Below, in pieces: positions 1-8,016 of a stretch of 47,942 nt of DNA (its first letter is position 1; each line of letters starts with the position of its first letter). The stretch spans positions 1 to 47,942 of the forward strand of contig CACIKF010000010.1 of assembly GCA_902587165.1 (NCBI GenBank), read 5' to 3'. Position numbers and translations under genes: made by a program. The DNA is from Puniceicoccaceae bacterium (lineage in GTDB: Bacteria > Verrucomicrobiota > Verrucomicrobiia > Opitutales > Coraliomargaritaceae). The notes beneath the pieces were generated by a model. That model had not been told where the DNA came from and did no database searches. It was given only the letters and a program-made list of their open reading frames with translations.

Positions 1-2476
1 TATGGAGTTTTTCCGCAATTCGGGGCTGCTTACTAAAAACTTTTAGCGCCTCATCCACGCTCATTGCTAAAACGTCAGCGATACTGTAGCCTTTAAAGCG
101 TGCGTCGAGCGTTTCACGGTTGTAGCGGCGTCCCTTGCAGCTAGGACACTCACTGTAAACGTCGGCCATAAACTGCATGTCGAGTTTGATCACACCATCA
201 CCCTTACAGCGTTCGCAGCGACCACCGCTGACGTTAAAGGAAAAGCGATTACGCTTGTAACCGCGAATTTTAGCAATCGAACATTTAGCAAAGAGGTCCC
301 GTAGTTGGTCAAAGAGCTTGGTAAAGGTAGCTGGGTTGGAACGAGGGCTACGACCGATGGAAGATTGATCGACTTGAATAACGGAGAGGAAGTTATCGAG
401 GCCGGAAATCTTTTTATACTTGCCCGGGATTGTCTTGGCACGGTTAAGTTTGAAGGCAACCGCTTTGGCGAGGATGTCGTTAACTAGCGTGCTCTTCCCT
501 GAGCCAGACATGCCACAAACTACAGTGAGCAGGCCAACGGGGAATTTAACATCGATGCCCTTTAGGTTGTTCTCAATCGCACCTTGAATATTGAGCCAAT
601 CAATTTTTGGGCGCAGGGTCTTGGCGTCCTTCTCCACACGAGCAGCACCACTTAGAAACATGCCAGATCGGCTATGTTTATCTTTAAAAGATTTTTTTGG
701 ACTGCCTTGATAGATTAAGTCGCCACCTTCGATGCCCGCTCCAGGACCTAATTCGATTAGATGATCTGCGGCTAGCATCGTCTCGCCGTCATGTTCAACC
801 ACCACGACTGAGTTACCCCGATCACGAAGACCAGTAAGCGTTTGAATGAGTCGGCGATTATCGAGTGGATGAAGCCCAATACTGGGCTCGTCTAAGAGGT
901 AGACCACTCCGACGAGCGACATGCCGAGCTGGGAGGCGAGACGGACACGCTGGGCCTCGCCGCCGCTAAGAGTGGCGTAAGCACGGTCAAGCGTAAGATA
1001 ACTAAGGCCGACTTTATTAAGAAAAGAAAGACGTGAACCGAGACCGCGCACGGCGTCGCTCACGGTTTGGTAATCAGGATTTCTTAAAAGCCCATCAACA
1101 AAATTTTGCGCCTCTTGGAGTGACATGGCAAGTAGTTCAGTGATAGAACGGCCCTCAATCAAAACGCTTAGACTAGCTCGGCGTAGGCGCCGACCCTCGC
1201 AGGATTCACAGCGGCTACTGGTTTGGTAGGCCATGAGCCGGGCACGCAGGCCGTCGCTCGTAGTGTTACGACGAATATTTTCAAGGTCAGCCAAAACTCC
1301 TTCAAAAGTCATCGACTCCGGCTTCGTGTTGCCACCTTTAAGCTTGAAGCTAAATTGCCGATTGCCGGTACCATGGATTATTTGCTCGCGCATATCATAG
1401 TCGAGTTCTTCCCATGGTAGAGTCGGATCGAAGGGTAATTGCTCGGCCAATTGTTTCAAAATGGCGTTATGCCGAATAATCATCTGCTTAGAACCTAGGC
1501 GCCAGGGTTTGATCGCACCCTTTTTCACACTAATACTGGGGTCGGGGACGATAAGCTCAGGTTGGAACTGAAGTGTCTCGCCGAGGCCGCCGCATTCGGG
1601 GCAGGCACCTTCGGCGTGATTCCATGAAAAGTGGCGTGGTGTGATGGGTTCGTAAACATCGCCACAAATGACACAAGCTAGGCGATTACTAAGCGCTATC
1701 TCGCGGTAGCTTTTATCTTCTTCAATTAAAATAATTCCGCGGTCTTTCCCCTCGCTAAAAGCGAGATCGAGCGAGTCGGCGAGACGACTGCGCTGATCAG
1801 GTTTTAGCACTAAGCGATCCACGACGATTTCTACGTTGATCGTGGAGGATTTAGAATCGATGATACTCGGCTCATCGAGGCGGCGGATCTCACCGTTGAG
1901 GCGGACCCGCTGAAAGCCACGTTGTTGGAGTCGAGGCAACTCTTCGCGAAGAATCGCAGGCTTAGCGGTCATCCACGGAGCAAGTATCATCAAGCGACTC
2001 CCTTCTGGTTCGGAGTAAATTCGAGTCAGGCAATCATCCATCGAACGGCGCTCGATAATACCGCCATCTTTCGGGCAATAAGGGGTGCCACAGACTGCCC
2101 ATAGTACGCGGGCAAAATCTGCGATCTCCGTTACAGTAGCAACGGTGCTACGTGGGTTACCTCCTCCTCCGTTGCGTTGCTCCAGCGCGATGACAGGGGA
2201 AAGGCCTTGGATGTAGTCCACGTCTGGACGAGGAATTTGATCGAGCACCATGCGAGCTTTGGTTGAGAGACTGTCGATGTATTTACGGTAACCCTCGGCG
2301 TAAATCGTATCGAAAGCCAATGATGACTTACCCGAGCCGCTGACTCCCGTGATCACCACGAGCTGATTACGCGGGATGTCGACGCTGATATTCTTTAGAT
2401 TATGCTCGCGTGCCCCTTTGACGGAGATCGAATCGGCCATTTGTGAGAGCTTGGCAGGTGCTTCGTTAGAACTCAT
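1..2476 (-). CDS. uvrA: UvrA, excinuclease ABC subunit A (3' end beyond window)
   Basis: This is the ATPase that recognises DNA damage with UvrB in bacterial nucleotide excision repair. The reading frame is open from an ATG at 2476 to the left edge, giving about 825 residues. Visible parts are the first Walker A (GxSGSGKSS, about residue 45), the UvrB-binding insertion, a CxxC...CxxC zinc site (about 266-294), the ABC signature LSGGEAQR (about 508), Walker [11 protein letters not shown] (about 527), the second Walker A (MSGSGKST, about 655) and a second zinc module with CxxC pairs (about 754-780). The second signature and Walker B, about 145 residues in E. coli UvrA, lie outside. An unusual Gly4 stretch precedes the conserved NPRSTV motif. 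No Shine-Dalgarno sequence is seen. It is divergent from the glutaredoxin gene. Confidence 0.97.
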   Translation of the reverse strand, partial: MSSNEAPAKLSQMADSISVKGAREHNLKNISVDIPRNQLVVITGVSGSGKSSLAFDTIYAEGYRKYIDSLSTKARMVLDQIPRPDVDYIQGLSPVIALEQRNGGGGNPRSTVATVTEIADFARVLWAVCGTPYCPKDGGIIERRSMDDCLTRIYSEPEGSRLMILAPWMTAKPAILREELPRLQQRGFQRVRLNGEIRRLDEPSIIDSKSSTINVEIVVDRLVLKPDQRSRLADSLDLAFSEGKDRGIILIEEDKSYREIALSNRLACVICGDVYEPITPRHFSWNHAEGACPECGGLGETLQFQPELIVPDPSISVKKGAIKPWRLGSKQMIIRHNAILKQLAEQLPFDPTLPWEELDYDMREQIIHGTGNRQFSFKLKGGNTKPESMTFEGVLADLENIRRNTTSDGLRARLMAYQTSSRCESCEGRRLRRASLSVLIEGRSITELLAMSLQEAQNFVDGLLRNPDYQTVSDAVRGLGSRLSFLNKVGLSYLTLDRAYATLSGGEAQRVRLASQLGMSLVGVVYLLDEPSIGLHPLDNRRLIQTLTGLRDRGNSVVVVEHDGETMLAADHLIELGPGAGIEGGDLIYQGSPKKSFKDKHSRSGMFLSGAARVEKDAKTLRPKIDWLNIQGAIENNLKGIDVKFPVGLLTVVCGMSGSGKSTLVNDILAKAVAFKLNRAKTIPGKYKKISGLDNFLSVIQVDQSSIGRSPRSNPATFTKLFDQLRDLFAKCSIAKIRGYKRNRFSFNVSGGRCERCKGDGVIKLDMQFMADVYSECPSCKGRRYNRETLDARFKGYSIADVLAMSVDEALKVFSKQPRIAEKLH

Positions 2477-2559
2477 TTATCAAGGTTAAGGATTTAATAT
2501 AGGACTACGGGGCTAGGAGCAAGTACGCTAGGTATAAACTTTTAAAACGGTGATTTACG

Positions 2560-2587
2560 TTGTCAGAAGCACTTAGAAACATACAAT
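2560..2587 (+). promoter_or_regulatory. Candidate sigma70-type promoter for the glutaredoxin gene
   Basis: TTGTCA (2560-2565) and TACAAT (2582-2587) are separated by 16 bases, each matching five of six consensus positions. A start site about 7 bases downstream of the -10 box would fall near 2594, only about 5 bases before the ATG at 2599, so the transcript would be nearly leaderless. This is pattern matching only. Confidence 0.45.
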
Positions 2588-2598
2588 ATTAATAGCTT

Positions 2599-2880
2599 AT
2601 GAACATAAATAAACTGCCGATCCTCTACATCAAATCTGGCTGCCCTTGGTGCCGTGAAGCCCTCTCCTTTTTCAATGGGCAAGGTGTCCAGGTAGAAGTC
2701 CGCGATGTTATTGCAAACCCTAAGGATATGGACGCGATGCTAGCATTGAGTGGTCAGACCAAAACGCCGACTTTTGAATACGGAGATTTCATGATGGCCG
2801 ATTTTGACGTGGACGAGTTTTTAGCCGAACTTAAAGAGTTTCCCGAAATCCGTCAGAAGCTAGGAATCCGTTTAGACTAA
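2599..2880 (+). CDS. Glutaredoxin family protein
   Basis: This is a 93-residue thioredoxin-fold protein of glutaredoxin size, expected to act in the cytoplasm in thiol-disulfide exchange with glutathione or protein partners. The dithiol active site CPWC is at about residues 15-18, after the first beta strand. The cis-proline motif TPTF follows near residue 55, and a glycine/aspartate region (YGDF, then DFDVDEF) near 60-72 sits where glutaredoxins bind glutathione. The C-terminal helix is slightly extended. The gene stands alone, divergent from uvrA and convergent with the greA-like gene, with a shared terminator downstream. No Shine-Dalgarno is present. The exact subclass and substrate cannot be told from sequence. 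Confidence 0.9.
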   Translation: MNINKLPILYIKSGCPWCREALSFFNGQGVQVEVRDVIANPKDMDAMLALSGQTKTPTFEYGDFMMADFDVDEFLAELKEFPEIRQKLGIRLD

Positions 2881-2957
2881 AATTAGATATTGGGGTTCCG
2901 TCTTTCGTCAGTCTTTGATGTTACCTGCTGAATACGAAGCGCCAAAATAAGCACAAA

Positions 2958-2988
2958 AAAGGCGCTTCCGGAAATCGTAAGCGCCTTT
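2958..2988. terminator. Bidirectional intrinsic terminator between glutaredoxin and greA-like genes
   Basis: A perfect 10-bp inverted repeat (AAAGGCGCTT and AAGCGCCTTT) surrounds an 11-base loop. It has an A-run on the left arm and a T-run on the right, so it can act in both directions. It lies between two convergent genes (stops at 2880 and 3013). Confidence 0.8.
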
Positions 2989-3012
2989 AGTTTAAAATAA
3001 TTGCAGCCCAGA

Positions 3013-4872
3013 CTACTTCTTGTCAACCCAGCGGGCGATACTGAGTATGGTCCACTTCTCTTCGTTAGCGCCAATCTTGGTAGTAACGGTAGCACCCTTT
3101 TCTTTTCCAATCAGGGCTTGAGCGAGGGGCGTCTTGTAAGAGAGCACGTCGTTGTCAGGATCACTGTCCCATGCCCCGAGGAAGGCGTATTTCTGCTTTT
3201 TTCCAGAAGAGCCATTCTTCAGTTCGACGATGCTACCAATACCGACATTTTCGGCAGTCGCGTCGGTAAAATCAGTCACTCGGGCTCGAGAAAGGTCGAC
3301 TTCTAGCTCATTCTTGCGAGAGAGTAATAAATCTTGATCTTGTCTGGCCATCTTATATTCGGAATTTTCCTTTAAATCGCCATGGTCGCGAGCGACTTGG
3401 ATAGCTAATTTATTTTCAGGAATCTTCGTAGCGATGAGCTCTTCGTATTCAACCTTAGCTTCATTGAAGCTCTCTTGAGATACGATCAGAGCATCGTCTT
3501 CGGAGGTCTCAGCAGCTTGGCCAGCAAGGAGTGCTTGCACGGACGGGAATTGCTTGATGAAACGAGCAAGGAGCGACTTCTTAGTCAGATCCCCAAAACC
3601 TTGATTTAGCAAGAGGGTTTGCGCGAGGTCATTAGCAGTCTCGACACTGGCCTGGGACAAGAGATCGGGTATCAATGTGGTGTCATCGCTTAGTAAGTCG
3701 GCCAATGGGATACGGCGAGTACTCGCATTTTGCAGAGCTTCGTAGTCGATCGCGTAGAACATCGCTGCCAAGAGACGGGGGTTGACAAGCGGATCGATGA
3801 TGGCGCCGTATTTCTTAGAAGCGCGATTTTTAACGACCCAGAAAAGAAGGGGACCTTTGATCGTCTGCTCCTTCAGCCAACGGTCAAGGCAGTAACTGAT
3901 GCGCTCTTGCATCTCGTGCTCAAGCATGAAGTTGATACATTCGCTTGTAAACTTACCGCTTGAATTACGGAGGAGATCTTCAATCATGAACTGCCACTTA
4001 TCAGGATAAGTACGACTGATGAGATCAAGATAGCGCTTAAAATACTGAGCAGGCAGCTCAGCTGCGAGCTCAGAGTAGTCGTTGGTCGCGTCGAGAATTG
4101 AAGCGGACGATGGCTCGAGAGTTTCTACATCTTCATGAAGATCTCGCGCCAGGTTGTTACGCACCCAGACACCATGCAAACGGTTGGCTTGACTTAGACT
4201 TTTGGCATTAGCAATCGCGTCAGTCAACTCGGTGAGAATTTGCGGCATCTCTTCACGCACGACGGAAATATTCTCGGAGAGAGCATAGAGCTTTTCGCCA
4301 AGCTCGATCTTTTGCATCGAGTTCTTGGTGCCGTGGAACTGCTCAAGGATTTCGTCTTCGGGCTTCACTGGCTCATCGCGGTAAATATAGGGCTCTGTCT
4401 TTTTGAGTGGCACACCGATGCGAGGATCCTTGACCAATACCTTTTTGGTGGCTGTCCACCACTTCTTGTATTTGATCGGTCCAATTACGCGAGCGAGCAG
4501 GCGCTCAATCTCGGAGGCCATCATAGCTTGGTTCTCGCTGGCGGATACCATTTCACAAATTAAATCAGCAGGCTGCTTCTTAATCATCGTCTCTATAGCG
4601 TCAGTTTCAGTGCGGGAACGCACTAAAAGGTCATTCGGCAAGAGGATATCTAGCTTATCCACGCAAAAAGCGGGTGCCATTGCATGACCTTGCTTACCGT
4701 CCTCAAAGTCGATGATCAGACGGTCGTCCGCAGCGTTATAGTCTACGATTTTACCAAAACCCCAACTACGGTGCAGGCAGTAGTTACCGGGCACCATGGT
4801 TTCGAGCTTCGCGCGATGCGAAAGCAGTTTCGGATTCTTTTCGATGAGAGCATCTATGGCCTCTTTATTCAT
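3013..4872 (-). CDS. greA: Transcription elongation factor GreA with long N-terminal extension
   Basis: The last ~150 of 619 residues form a GreA/GreB factor, which enters the RNA polymerase secondary channel and stimulates cleavage of backtracked transcripts. The coiled-coil tip motif GDLKENSEY (about residue 500) keeps the acidic Asp and Glu needed for catalysis. The C-terminal FKBP-like part follows, with the PLAQALIGKEKG segment matching the family motif. The first ~460 residues are not GreA: a small beta-rich module near 25-80 (WGFGKIVDY..., Tudor/KOW-like by eye) and then a long, mainly helical region. Ordinary GreA has about 158 residues, whereas chlamydial GreA is near 715 with a similar layout (established knowledge). 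ATG 4872 is preferred because the 11 upstream residues look non-coding and it leaves room for a divergent promoter. Confidence 0.92.
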   Translation of the reverse strand: MNKEAIDALIEKNPKLLSHRAKLETMVPGNYCLHRSWGFGKIVDYNAADDRLIIDFEDGKQGHAMAPAFCVDKLDILLPNDLLVRSRTETDAIETMIKKQPADLICEMVSASENQAMMASEIERLLARVIGPIKYKKWWTATKKVLVKDPRIGVPLKKTEPYIYRDEPVKPEDEILEQFHGTKNSMQKIELGEKLYALSENISVVREEMPQILTELTDAIANAKSLSQANRLHGVWVRNNLARDLHEDVETLEPSSASILDATNDYSELAAELPAQYFKRYLDLISRTYPDKWQFMIEDLLRNSSGKFTSECINFMLEHEMQERISYCLDRWLKEQTIKGPLLFWVVKNRASKKYGAIIDPLVNPRLLAAMFYAIDYEALQNASTRRIPLADLLSDDTTLIPDLLSQASVETANDLAQTLLLNQGFGDLTKKSLLARFIKQFPSVQALLAGQAAETSEDDALIVSQESFNEAKVEYEELIATKIPENKLAIQVARDHGDLKENSEYKMARQDQDLLLSRKNELEVDLSRARVTDFTDATAENVGIGSIVELKNGSSGKKQKYAFLGAWDSDPDNDVLSYKTPLAQALIGKEKGATVTTKIGANEEKWTILSIARWVDKK

Positions 4873-4964
4873 AATAATTGCTTGTCTATGTCGTAAACAG
4901 TCCACTATGGACAGGTTTTGCGCTAATGAGAAGTATTAAGTTAAGCTTATCCTCAAAGTCCATA

Positions 4965-6218
4965 ATGGGCTGGGATGCAGCTGTGTACCTAGTGGAAGCT
5001 TATCTGATAGGCGGCCAAAAGGCGGATCAGTTGTTAGATCAACTTCCTGAAAATTTTGTGGGAGAACGTCGCGCCGCTTGCCAATCACTTTTTTTAGGTG
5101 CGCTTCGCCACGGGCACCGTACTAGAGCAGCCTTGCAAGGACTTTTGCGAAAAAAAACCAAATACAGCGTCGAAGCAATTCTCCTAGTTTCAGGCTACGA
5201 AATGTTTGACGCCGAAGCCGACCGGCATCCGAAAATAATCCACCACGCAGTCGAACGCAGTAAGCAACTTGTCAATCGCTTCGAGCAGGGCTTCCTCAAT
5301 GCCATCTTGCGCAAACTGCCTTCGGCGCTAGAGCAGGTTCAGGCCCAAAAATCGCCCGCCGCCTTTTACAGTCACCCCGACTGGCTGGTCGAACGTTGGC
5401 AAAGGGAGTTCCCTAGGGCCTGCACGCAACTACTCGAGTGGAATCAAGGTATTCCGCCCACCTATCTGAAGGTTTACAACGACGAAGTCCAGATTCCTAT
5501 GGGACTCGAGGCGACTGGATGGCCGCAATTCTATAGAGTCACGGGCAAAATTTCTTGGAAAGAAGACCTGCATCCACTGCTTAACAAGGGTAAGGCCTAT
5601 ATAAAAGACCCCTCTACTCGAATCGCGCCTGCCCTGCTCAGGCCAAAGGCCGGCGAATCAGTGCTTGACCTATGCGCCGCCCCTGGAGGCAAGACCTATG
5701 ACATGGCGCAGGCGATGCAAGGTGAAGGGCAGATCGTAGCGGTGGACTTGCCTGGCAAACGAATCGCGCGACTCGAAGAGAATCTCTCCACACTGCGTTC
5801 AGAAGACCTGAAATGTGAGATCGTCGAGTGTGACCTACTCAAAATGGATACAAGCACCTTTGAAGACAAACGCCTACCTAACGCGTATGACGCCGTCATG
5901 CTCGATGTACCTTGTTCAAATACTGGCGTGATTCAGCGCCGGACGGATGTAAAATGGAGGCTACAGCCAAAGGATATCGAAAACTGCGCAAAGTTACAGC
6001 TTCAGCTGCTTCACTCTGCTACTCGATTCGTTAAGGTGGGTGGTCGAATTACTTACAGCACCTGCAGTATCGAGGCCATGGAGAATCAGCTGGTCGTCGA
6101 CGAATTTTTGGCGAGTAAATCAGGACGTGTATTTAAGCTAGAAAAAGCAATATCCAGCCTTCCGTGGGAGACTGGACATGATGGCGCAGGTGCGTTTCTG
6201 CTTCGTCGAGAAGCTTAG
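4965..6218 (+). CDS. rsmB: 16S rRNA (cytosine-C5)-methyltransferase, RsmB/Sun family
   Basis: This is predicted to make m5C967-type modifications in 16S rRNA using S-adenosylmethionine. An N-terminal NusB-like RNA-binding domain (about residues 1-130) is followed by a Rossmann methyltransferase domain. Visible motifs are DLCAAPGGKT (SAM binding, about 234), AVDLPGKR, DVPCSNTG with the motif IV cysteine (about 315) and YSTCSIE with the catalytic motif VI cysteine (about 366). The length of 417 residues suits the family (E. coli RsmB 429). ATG codons at 4926 and an upstream non-ATG start are also in frame; 4965 is chosen because homology begins there and it leaves 92 bp to the divergent greA. 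Its stop overlaps the stop of the convergent barrel gene by four bases (TTAG). Confidence 0.93.
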   Translation: MGWDAAVYLVEAYLIGGQKADQLLDQLPENFVGERRAACQSLFLGALRHGHRTRAALQGLLRKKTKYSVEAILLVSGYEMFDAEADRHPKIIHHAVERSKQLVNRFEQGFLNAILRKLPSALEQVQAQKSPAAFYSHPDWLVERWQREFPRACTQLLEWNQGIPPTYLKVYNDEVQIPMGLEATGWPQFYRVTGKISWKEDLHPLLNKGKAYIKDPSTRIAPALLRPKAGESVLDLCAAPGGKTYDMAQAMQGEGQIVAVDLPGKRIARLEENLSTLRSEDLKCEIVECDLLKMDTSTFEDKRLPNAYDAVMLDVPCSNTGVIQRRTDVKWRLQPKDIENCAKLQLQLLHSATRFVKVGGRITYSTCSIEAMENQLVVDEFLASKSGRVFKLEKAISSLPWETGHDGAGAFLLRREA

Positions 6219-7036
6219 AAAACGAAGCCAATTCCAGCGCTAAAGCGGTCGCCATTGCCGTGGTCGGGGCGCGACGAAGTGACGCGCGAGACGAAGTCAT
6301 GCTTCCACTCAATGCGAATATGGGTCTTGTCATTCCAACGCCAATAGAGCGCGGGACCAGCCGAGAGAAAAAACTTACTCTCATCGTCCCAACTCAGGTC
6401 GCTCTCCCAAAGGATTTGCATGTCCTCGCGCGCATTCCAACCGAGATCGAGGCTGAAGCTCCACTCTGCAGGTTCGGGCTGCTCAAATATCCAAAAACCA
6501 GCACTAGTAGCGATGAACCAATCATAAGTTTCGGTCTCGTAACCAAACGACAGCCCCCCACCCCAGACACCATCCCAAACTTCGAACTCATCGTTTTCCT
6601 TCCCCAGCGGGATACGAATCTGAGGTGCCAGTGTCCAAGAACCCGAGCGCTCTGAGAGGTTGAAGTATTTTTTCAGTGGCAGCGCCACGGTCAAATCCCC
6701 AATCCCTTCATCGCGCTGCACGACTTTTTGCCCTAAAGGACCGAGCACTTCACGCCGCGCATCGACCACGTAGGGCAATTTCGCAGTGAGCCGAATAGAG
6801 CGATCCCAAGTATAGACGCCTTGCAGGTGCAACTGCGTCACATCCTCGGTGAAACCACGCGCTACGACGTCGTCGCCCTGCTTCAGATCGCTACGGTGCA
6901 GTTGCTCCGCTAGGACTTGAAAACCATAGCCACCATCCCAGCGAGGCATCATATTCATGATCGGCTGATCGGCCCAATTAGGTGCAACCGGCGCGACCGA
7001 GACGGCGAGCCAACAAACAAATTTACGAACGTTCAT
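6215..7036 (-). CDS. Outer-membrane beta-barrel protein, phenol-MetA/transporter-like
   Basis: A 273-residue exported protein. The N-terminus has a signal peptide (charged start, hydrophobic core, cleavage near NWADQ at about residue 23). The rest shows alternating hydrophobic and aromatic residues in short strands (QLHLQGVYTW, WTLAPQIRIPLG, FSLDLGWNA, THIRIEWKHDF), and the chain ends in phenylalanine, as expected for an outer-membrane barrel. The pattern resembles the MetA-pathway/transporter-like barrel family, but I cannot name a substrate. It starts 2 bp after the HMA-like gene stops, so the two are almost certainly co-transcribed, and a role in metal or small-solute passage is inference from that. 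Confidence 0.75.
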   Translation of the reverse strand: MNVRKFVCWLAVSVAPVAPNWADQPIMNMMPRWDGGYGFQVLAEQLHRSDLKQGDDVVARGFTEDVTQLHLQGVYTWDRSIRLTAKLPYVVDARREVLGPLGQKVVQRDEGIGDLTVALPLKKYFNLSERSGSWTLAPQIRIPLGKENDEFEVWDGVWGGGLSFGYETETYDWFIATSAGFWIFEQPEPAEWSFSLDLGWNAREDMQILWESDLSWDDESKFFLSAGPALYWRWNDKTHIRIEWKHDFVSRVTSSRPDHGNGDRFSAGIGFVF

Positions 7037-7038
7037 AC

Positions 7039-7455
7039 TTACTCCTGAGTAAAGTTTTTCATCGAGACGGCTTCACCATCCCATGCATAATAATGAACTG
7101 GATCGTAGCCTGCCTTGTAAATGGCATCGCGAACTTTATTTGCATCATAGGTCTCGCCCTCTTTTATAGCGACGATTACGAGTTGATTTTTAATATCCAA
7201 ATCGGTGCCTTTGCTAAGCTTCTTAGTATCCACGAAGTCTAGTTTTTTGCTATGGATACGGATACCGATGGCGCAGGAACTACAGATGAGCCCCTTGGTA
7301 AATACGGCAATTTGATTTGATTGGCCACTTAAATGCTCAGTGGCCGACTCCAGACGAACCTCAGAGCTGACTTCGGGCACTGGTTCTCCCCCAGCTTGAA
7401 CTTGCTGCGAAACGAATGAGAATAGGATGATAGATAAATATGTATAGATTTTCAT
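7039..7455 (-). CDS. Periplasmic HMA-like (heavy-metal-associated) protein
   Basis: The 138 residues begin with a signal peptide (hydrophobic core at about 5-18, cleavage near VQAGG). The mature part has the layout of a heavy-metal-associated domain: a beta strand, then a CxxC site (GLICSSCAIGIR, about residue 57), then strands and a helix ending in VRDAIYKAGYDPV, which matches the HMA C-terminal pattern. Two cysteines in this position bind Cu(I) or similar soft metals in known family members. Export is unusual for a copper chaperone and suggests periplasmic metal binding. It sits between the Cys/His-rich gene and the barrel gene. No metal-transporting ATPase is nearby, so the metal is unknown. 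Confidence 0.8.
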   Translation of the reverse strand: MKIYTYLSIILFSFVSQQVQAGGEPVPEVSSEVRLESATEHLSGQSNQIAVFTKGLICSSCAIGIRIHSKKLDFVDTKKLSKGTDLDIKNQLVIVAIKEGETYDANKVRDAIYKAGYDPVHYYAWDGEAVSMKNFTQE

Positions 7456-7527
7456 GATAAGAATGCTGATTAAATTTTAAATTCGAAAGCGGCGTCACTC
7501 ATGGATCGCACTCACTTTCGGATAATA

Positions 7528-7556
7528 GATCGGATGCGCGCAAAGCGCAGCCGATC
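7528..7556 (-). terminator. Hairpin right at the stop of the Cys/His-rich gene
   Basis: A 12-bp inverted repeat with one mismatch (arms 7528-7539 and 7545-7556) closes a 5-base loop. It begins at the stop codon of the gene ending at 7555 and lies in the 99-bp gap before the HMA-like gene. There is no clear T-run after it, so it could be a weak terminator, an attenuator or an mRNA-processing/stability element. Confidence 0.5.
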
Positions 7557-7989
7557 ACAGCAAACGTACAGAATAAATCTTAGCGACACTTAGGATACTT
7601 AGCCTCGGAGGCGCCTGGCTCCTAGCAGAAACGCAAACCGCCTGCCTCCTCAATACCGGCTCCAACAACTCGAGCACATGTGGTGTATACAGTGGCGCAG
7701 AATTCTCCCGCTCCACACTGCTTGACCCTGAAAAAACAAAAAGCTCATCAGAATGGTCGAGATGACAAACCGAGCACTCTTCAGAACATGTATTTTCCGT
7801 TTCAGCCTCACTCTCAGTTTCATCACAGGGACAATGGTCCACGTGTGACGATGCTGAGGCATCCAAACAATGCCCTAACTGATCCAAACACACTGAAGCC
7901 GAGCGATTAAAGCCCTGCGTGACAATCAATGCCAGAAACAGTGGGATGAGTAGATAGCGGTTCACATAGGTAGTATAAACGAATCGCAC
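7555..7989 (-). CDS. Small exported Cys/His-rich protein, metal-related (unknown function)
   Basis: A 144-residue protein with one N-terminal hydrophobic segment (about residues 11-26) followed by a cysteine- and histidine-rich acidic stretch (about 33-85: CLDQLGHCLD, HVDHCPCDE, CSEECSVCHLDH). The end has a short PPR...SVRLL-type tail. This layout is common for small proteins beside copper/heavy-metal export genes, where the Cys/His cluster could bind metal; that role is inference. The GTG at 7989 is the longest start; a GTG at 7965 would give a cleaner signal sequence. It begins 27 bp after the fumarase stop on the same strand and may be read from that promoter. I do not recognise a named family. 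Confidence 0.65.
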   Translation of the reverse strand: MRFVYTTYVNRYLLIPLFLALIVTQGFNRSASVCLDQLGHCLDASASSHVDHCPCDETESEAETENTCSEECSVCHLDHSDELFVFSGSSSVERENSAPLYTPHVLELLEPVLRRQAVCVSARSQAPPRLSILSVAKIYSVRLL

Positions 7990-8016
7990 AATTATCTCAA
8001 ACCGAAAAACAAATCA

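Noticed and set aside
4240-4563. Plus-strand frames across the greA-like gene
   Set aside because: They are antisense and show no family pattern, whereas the minus frame is continuous over 1.8 kb.
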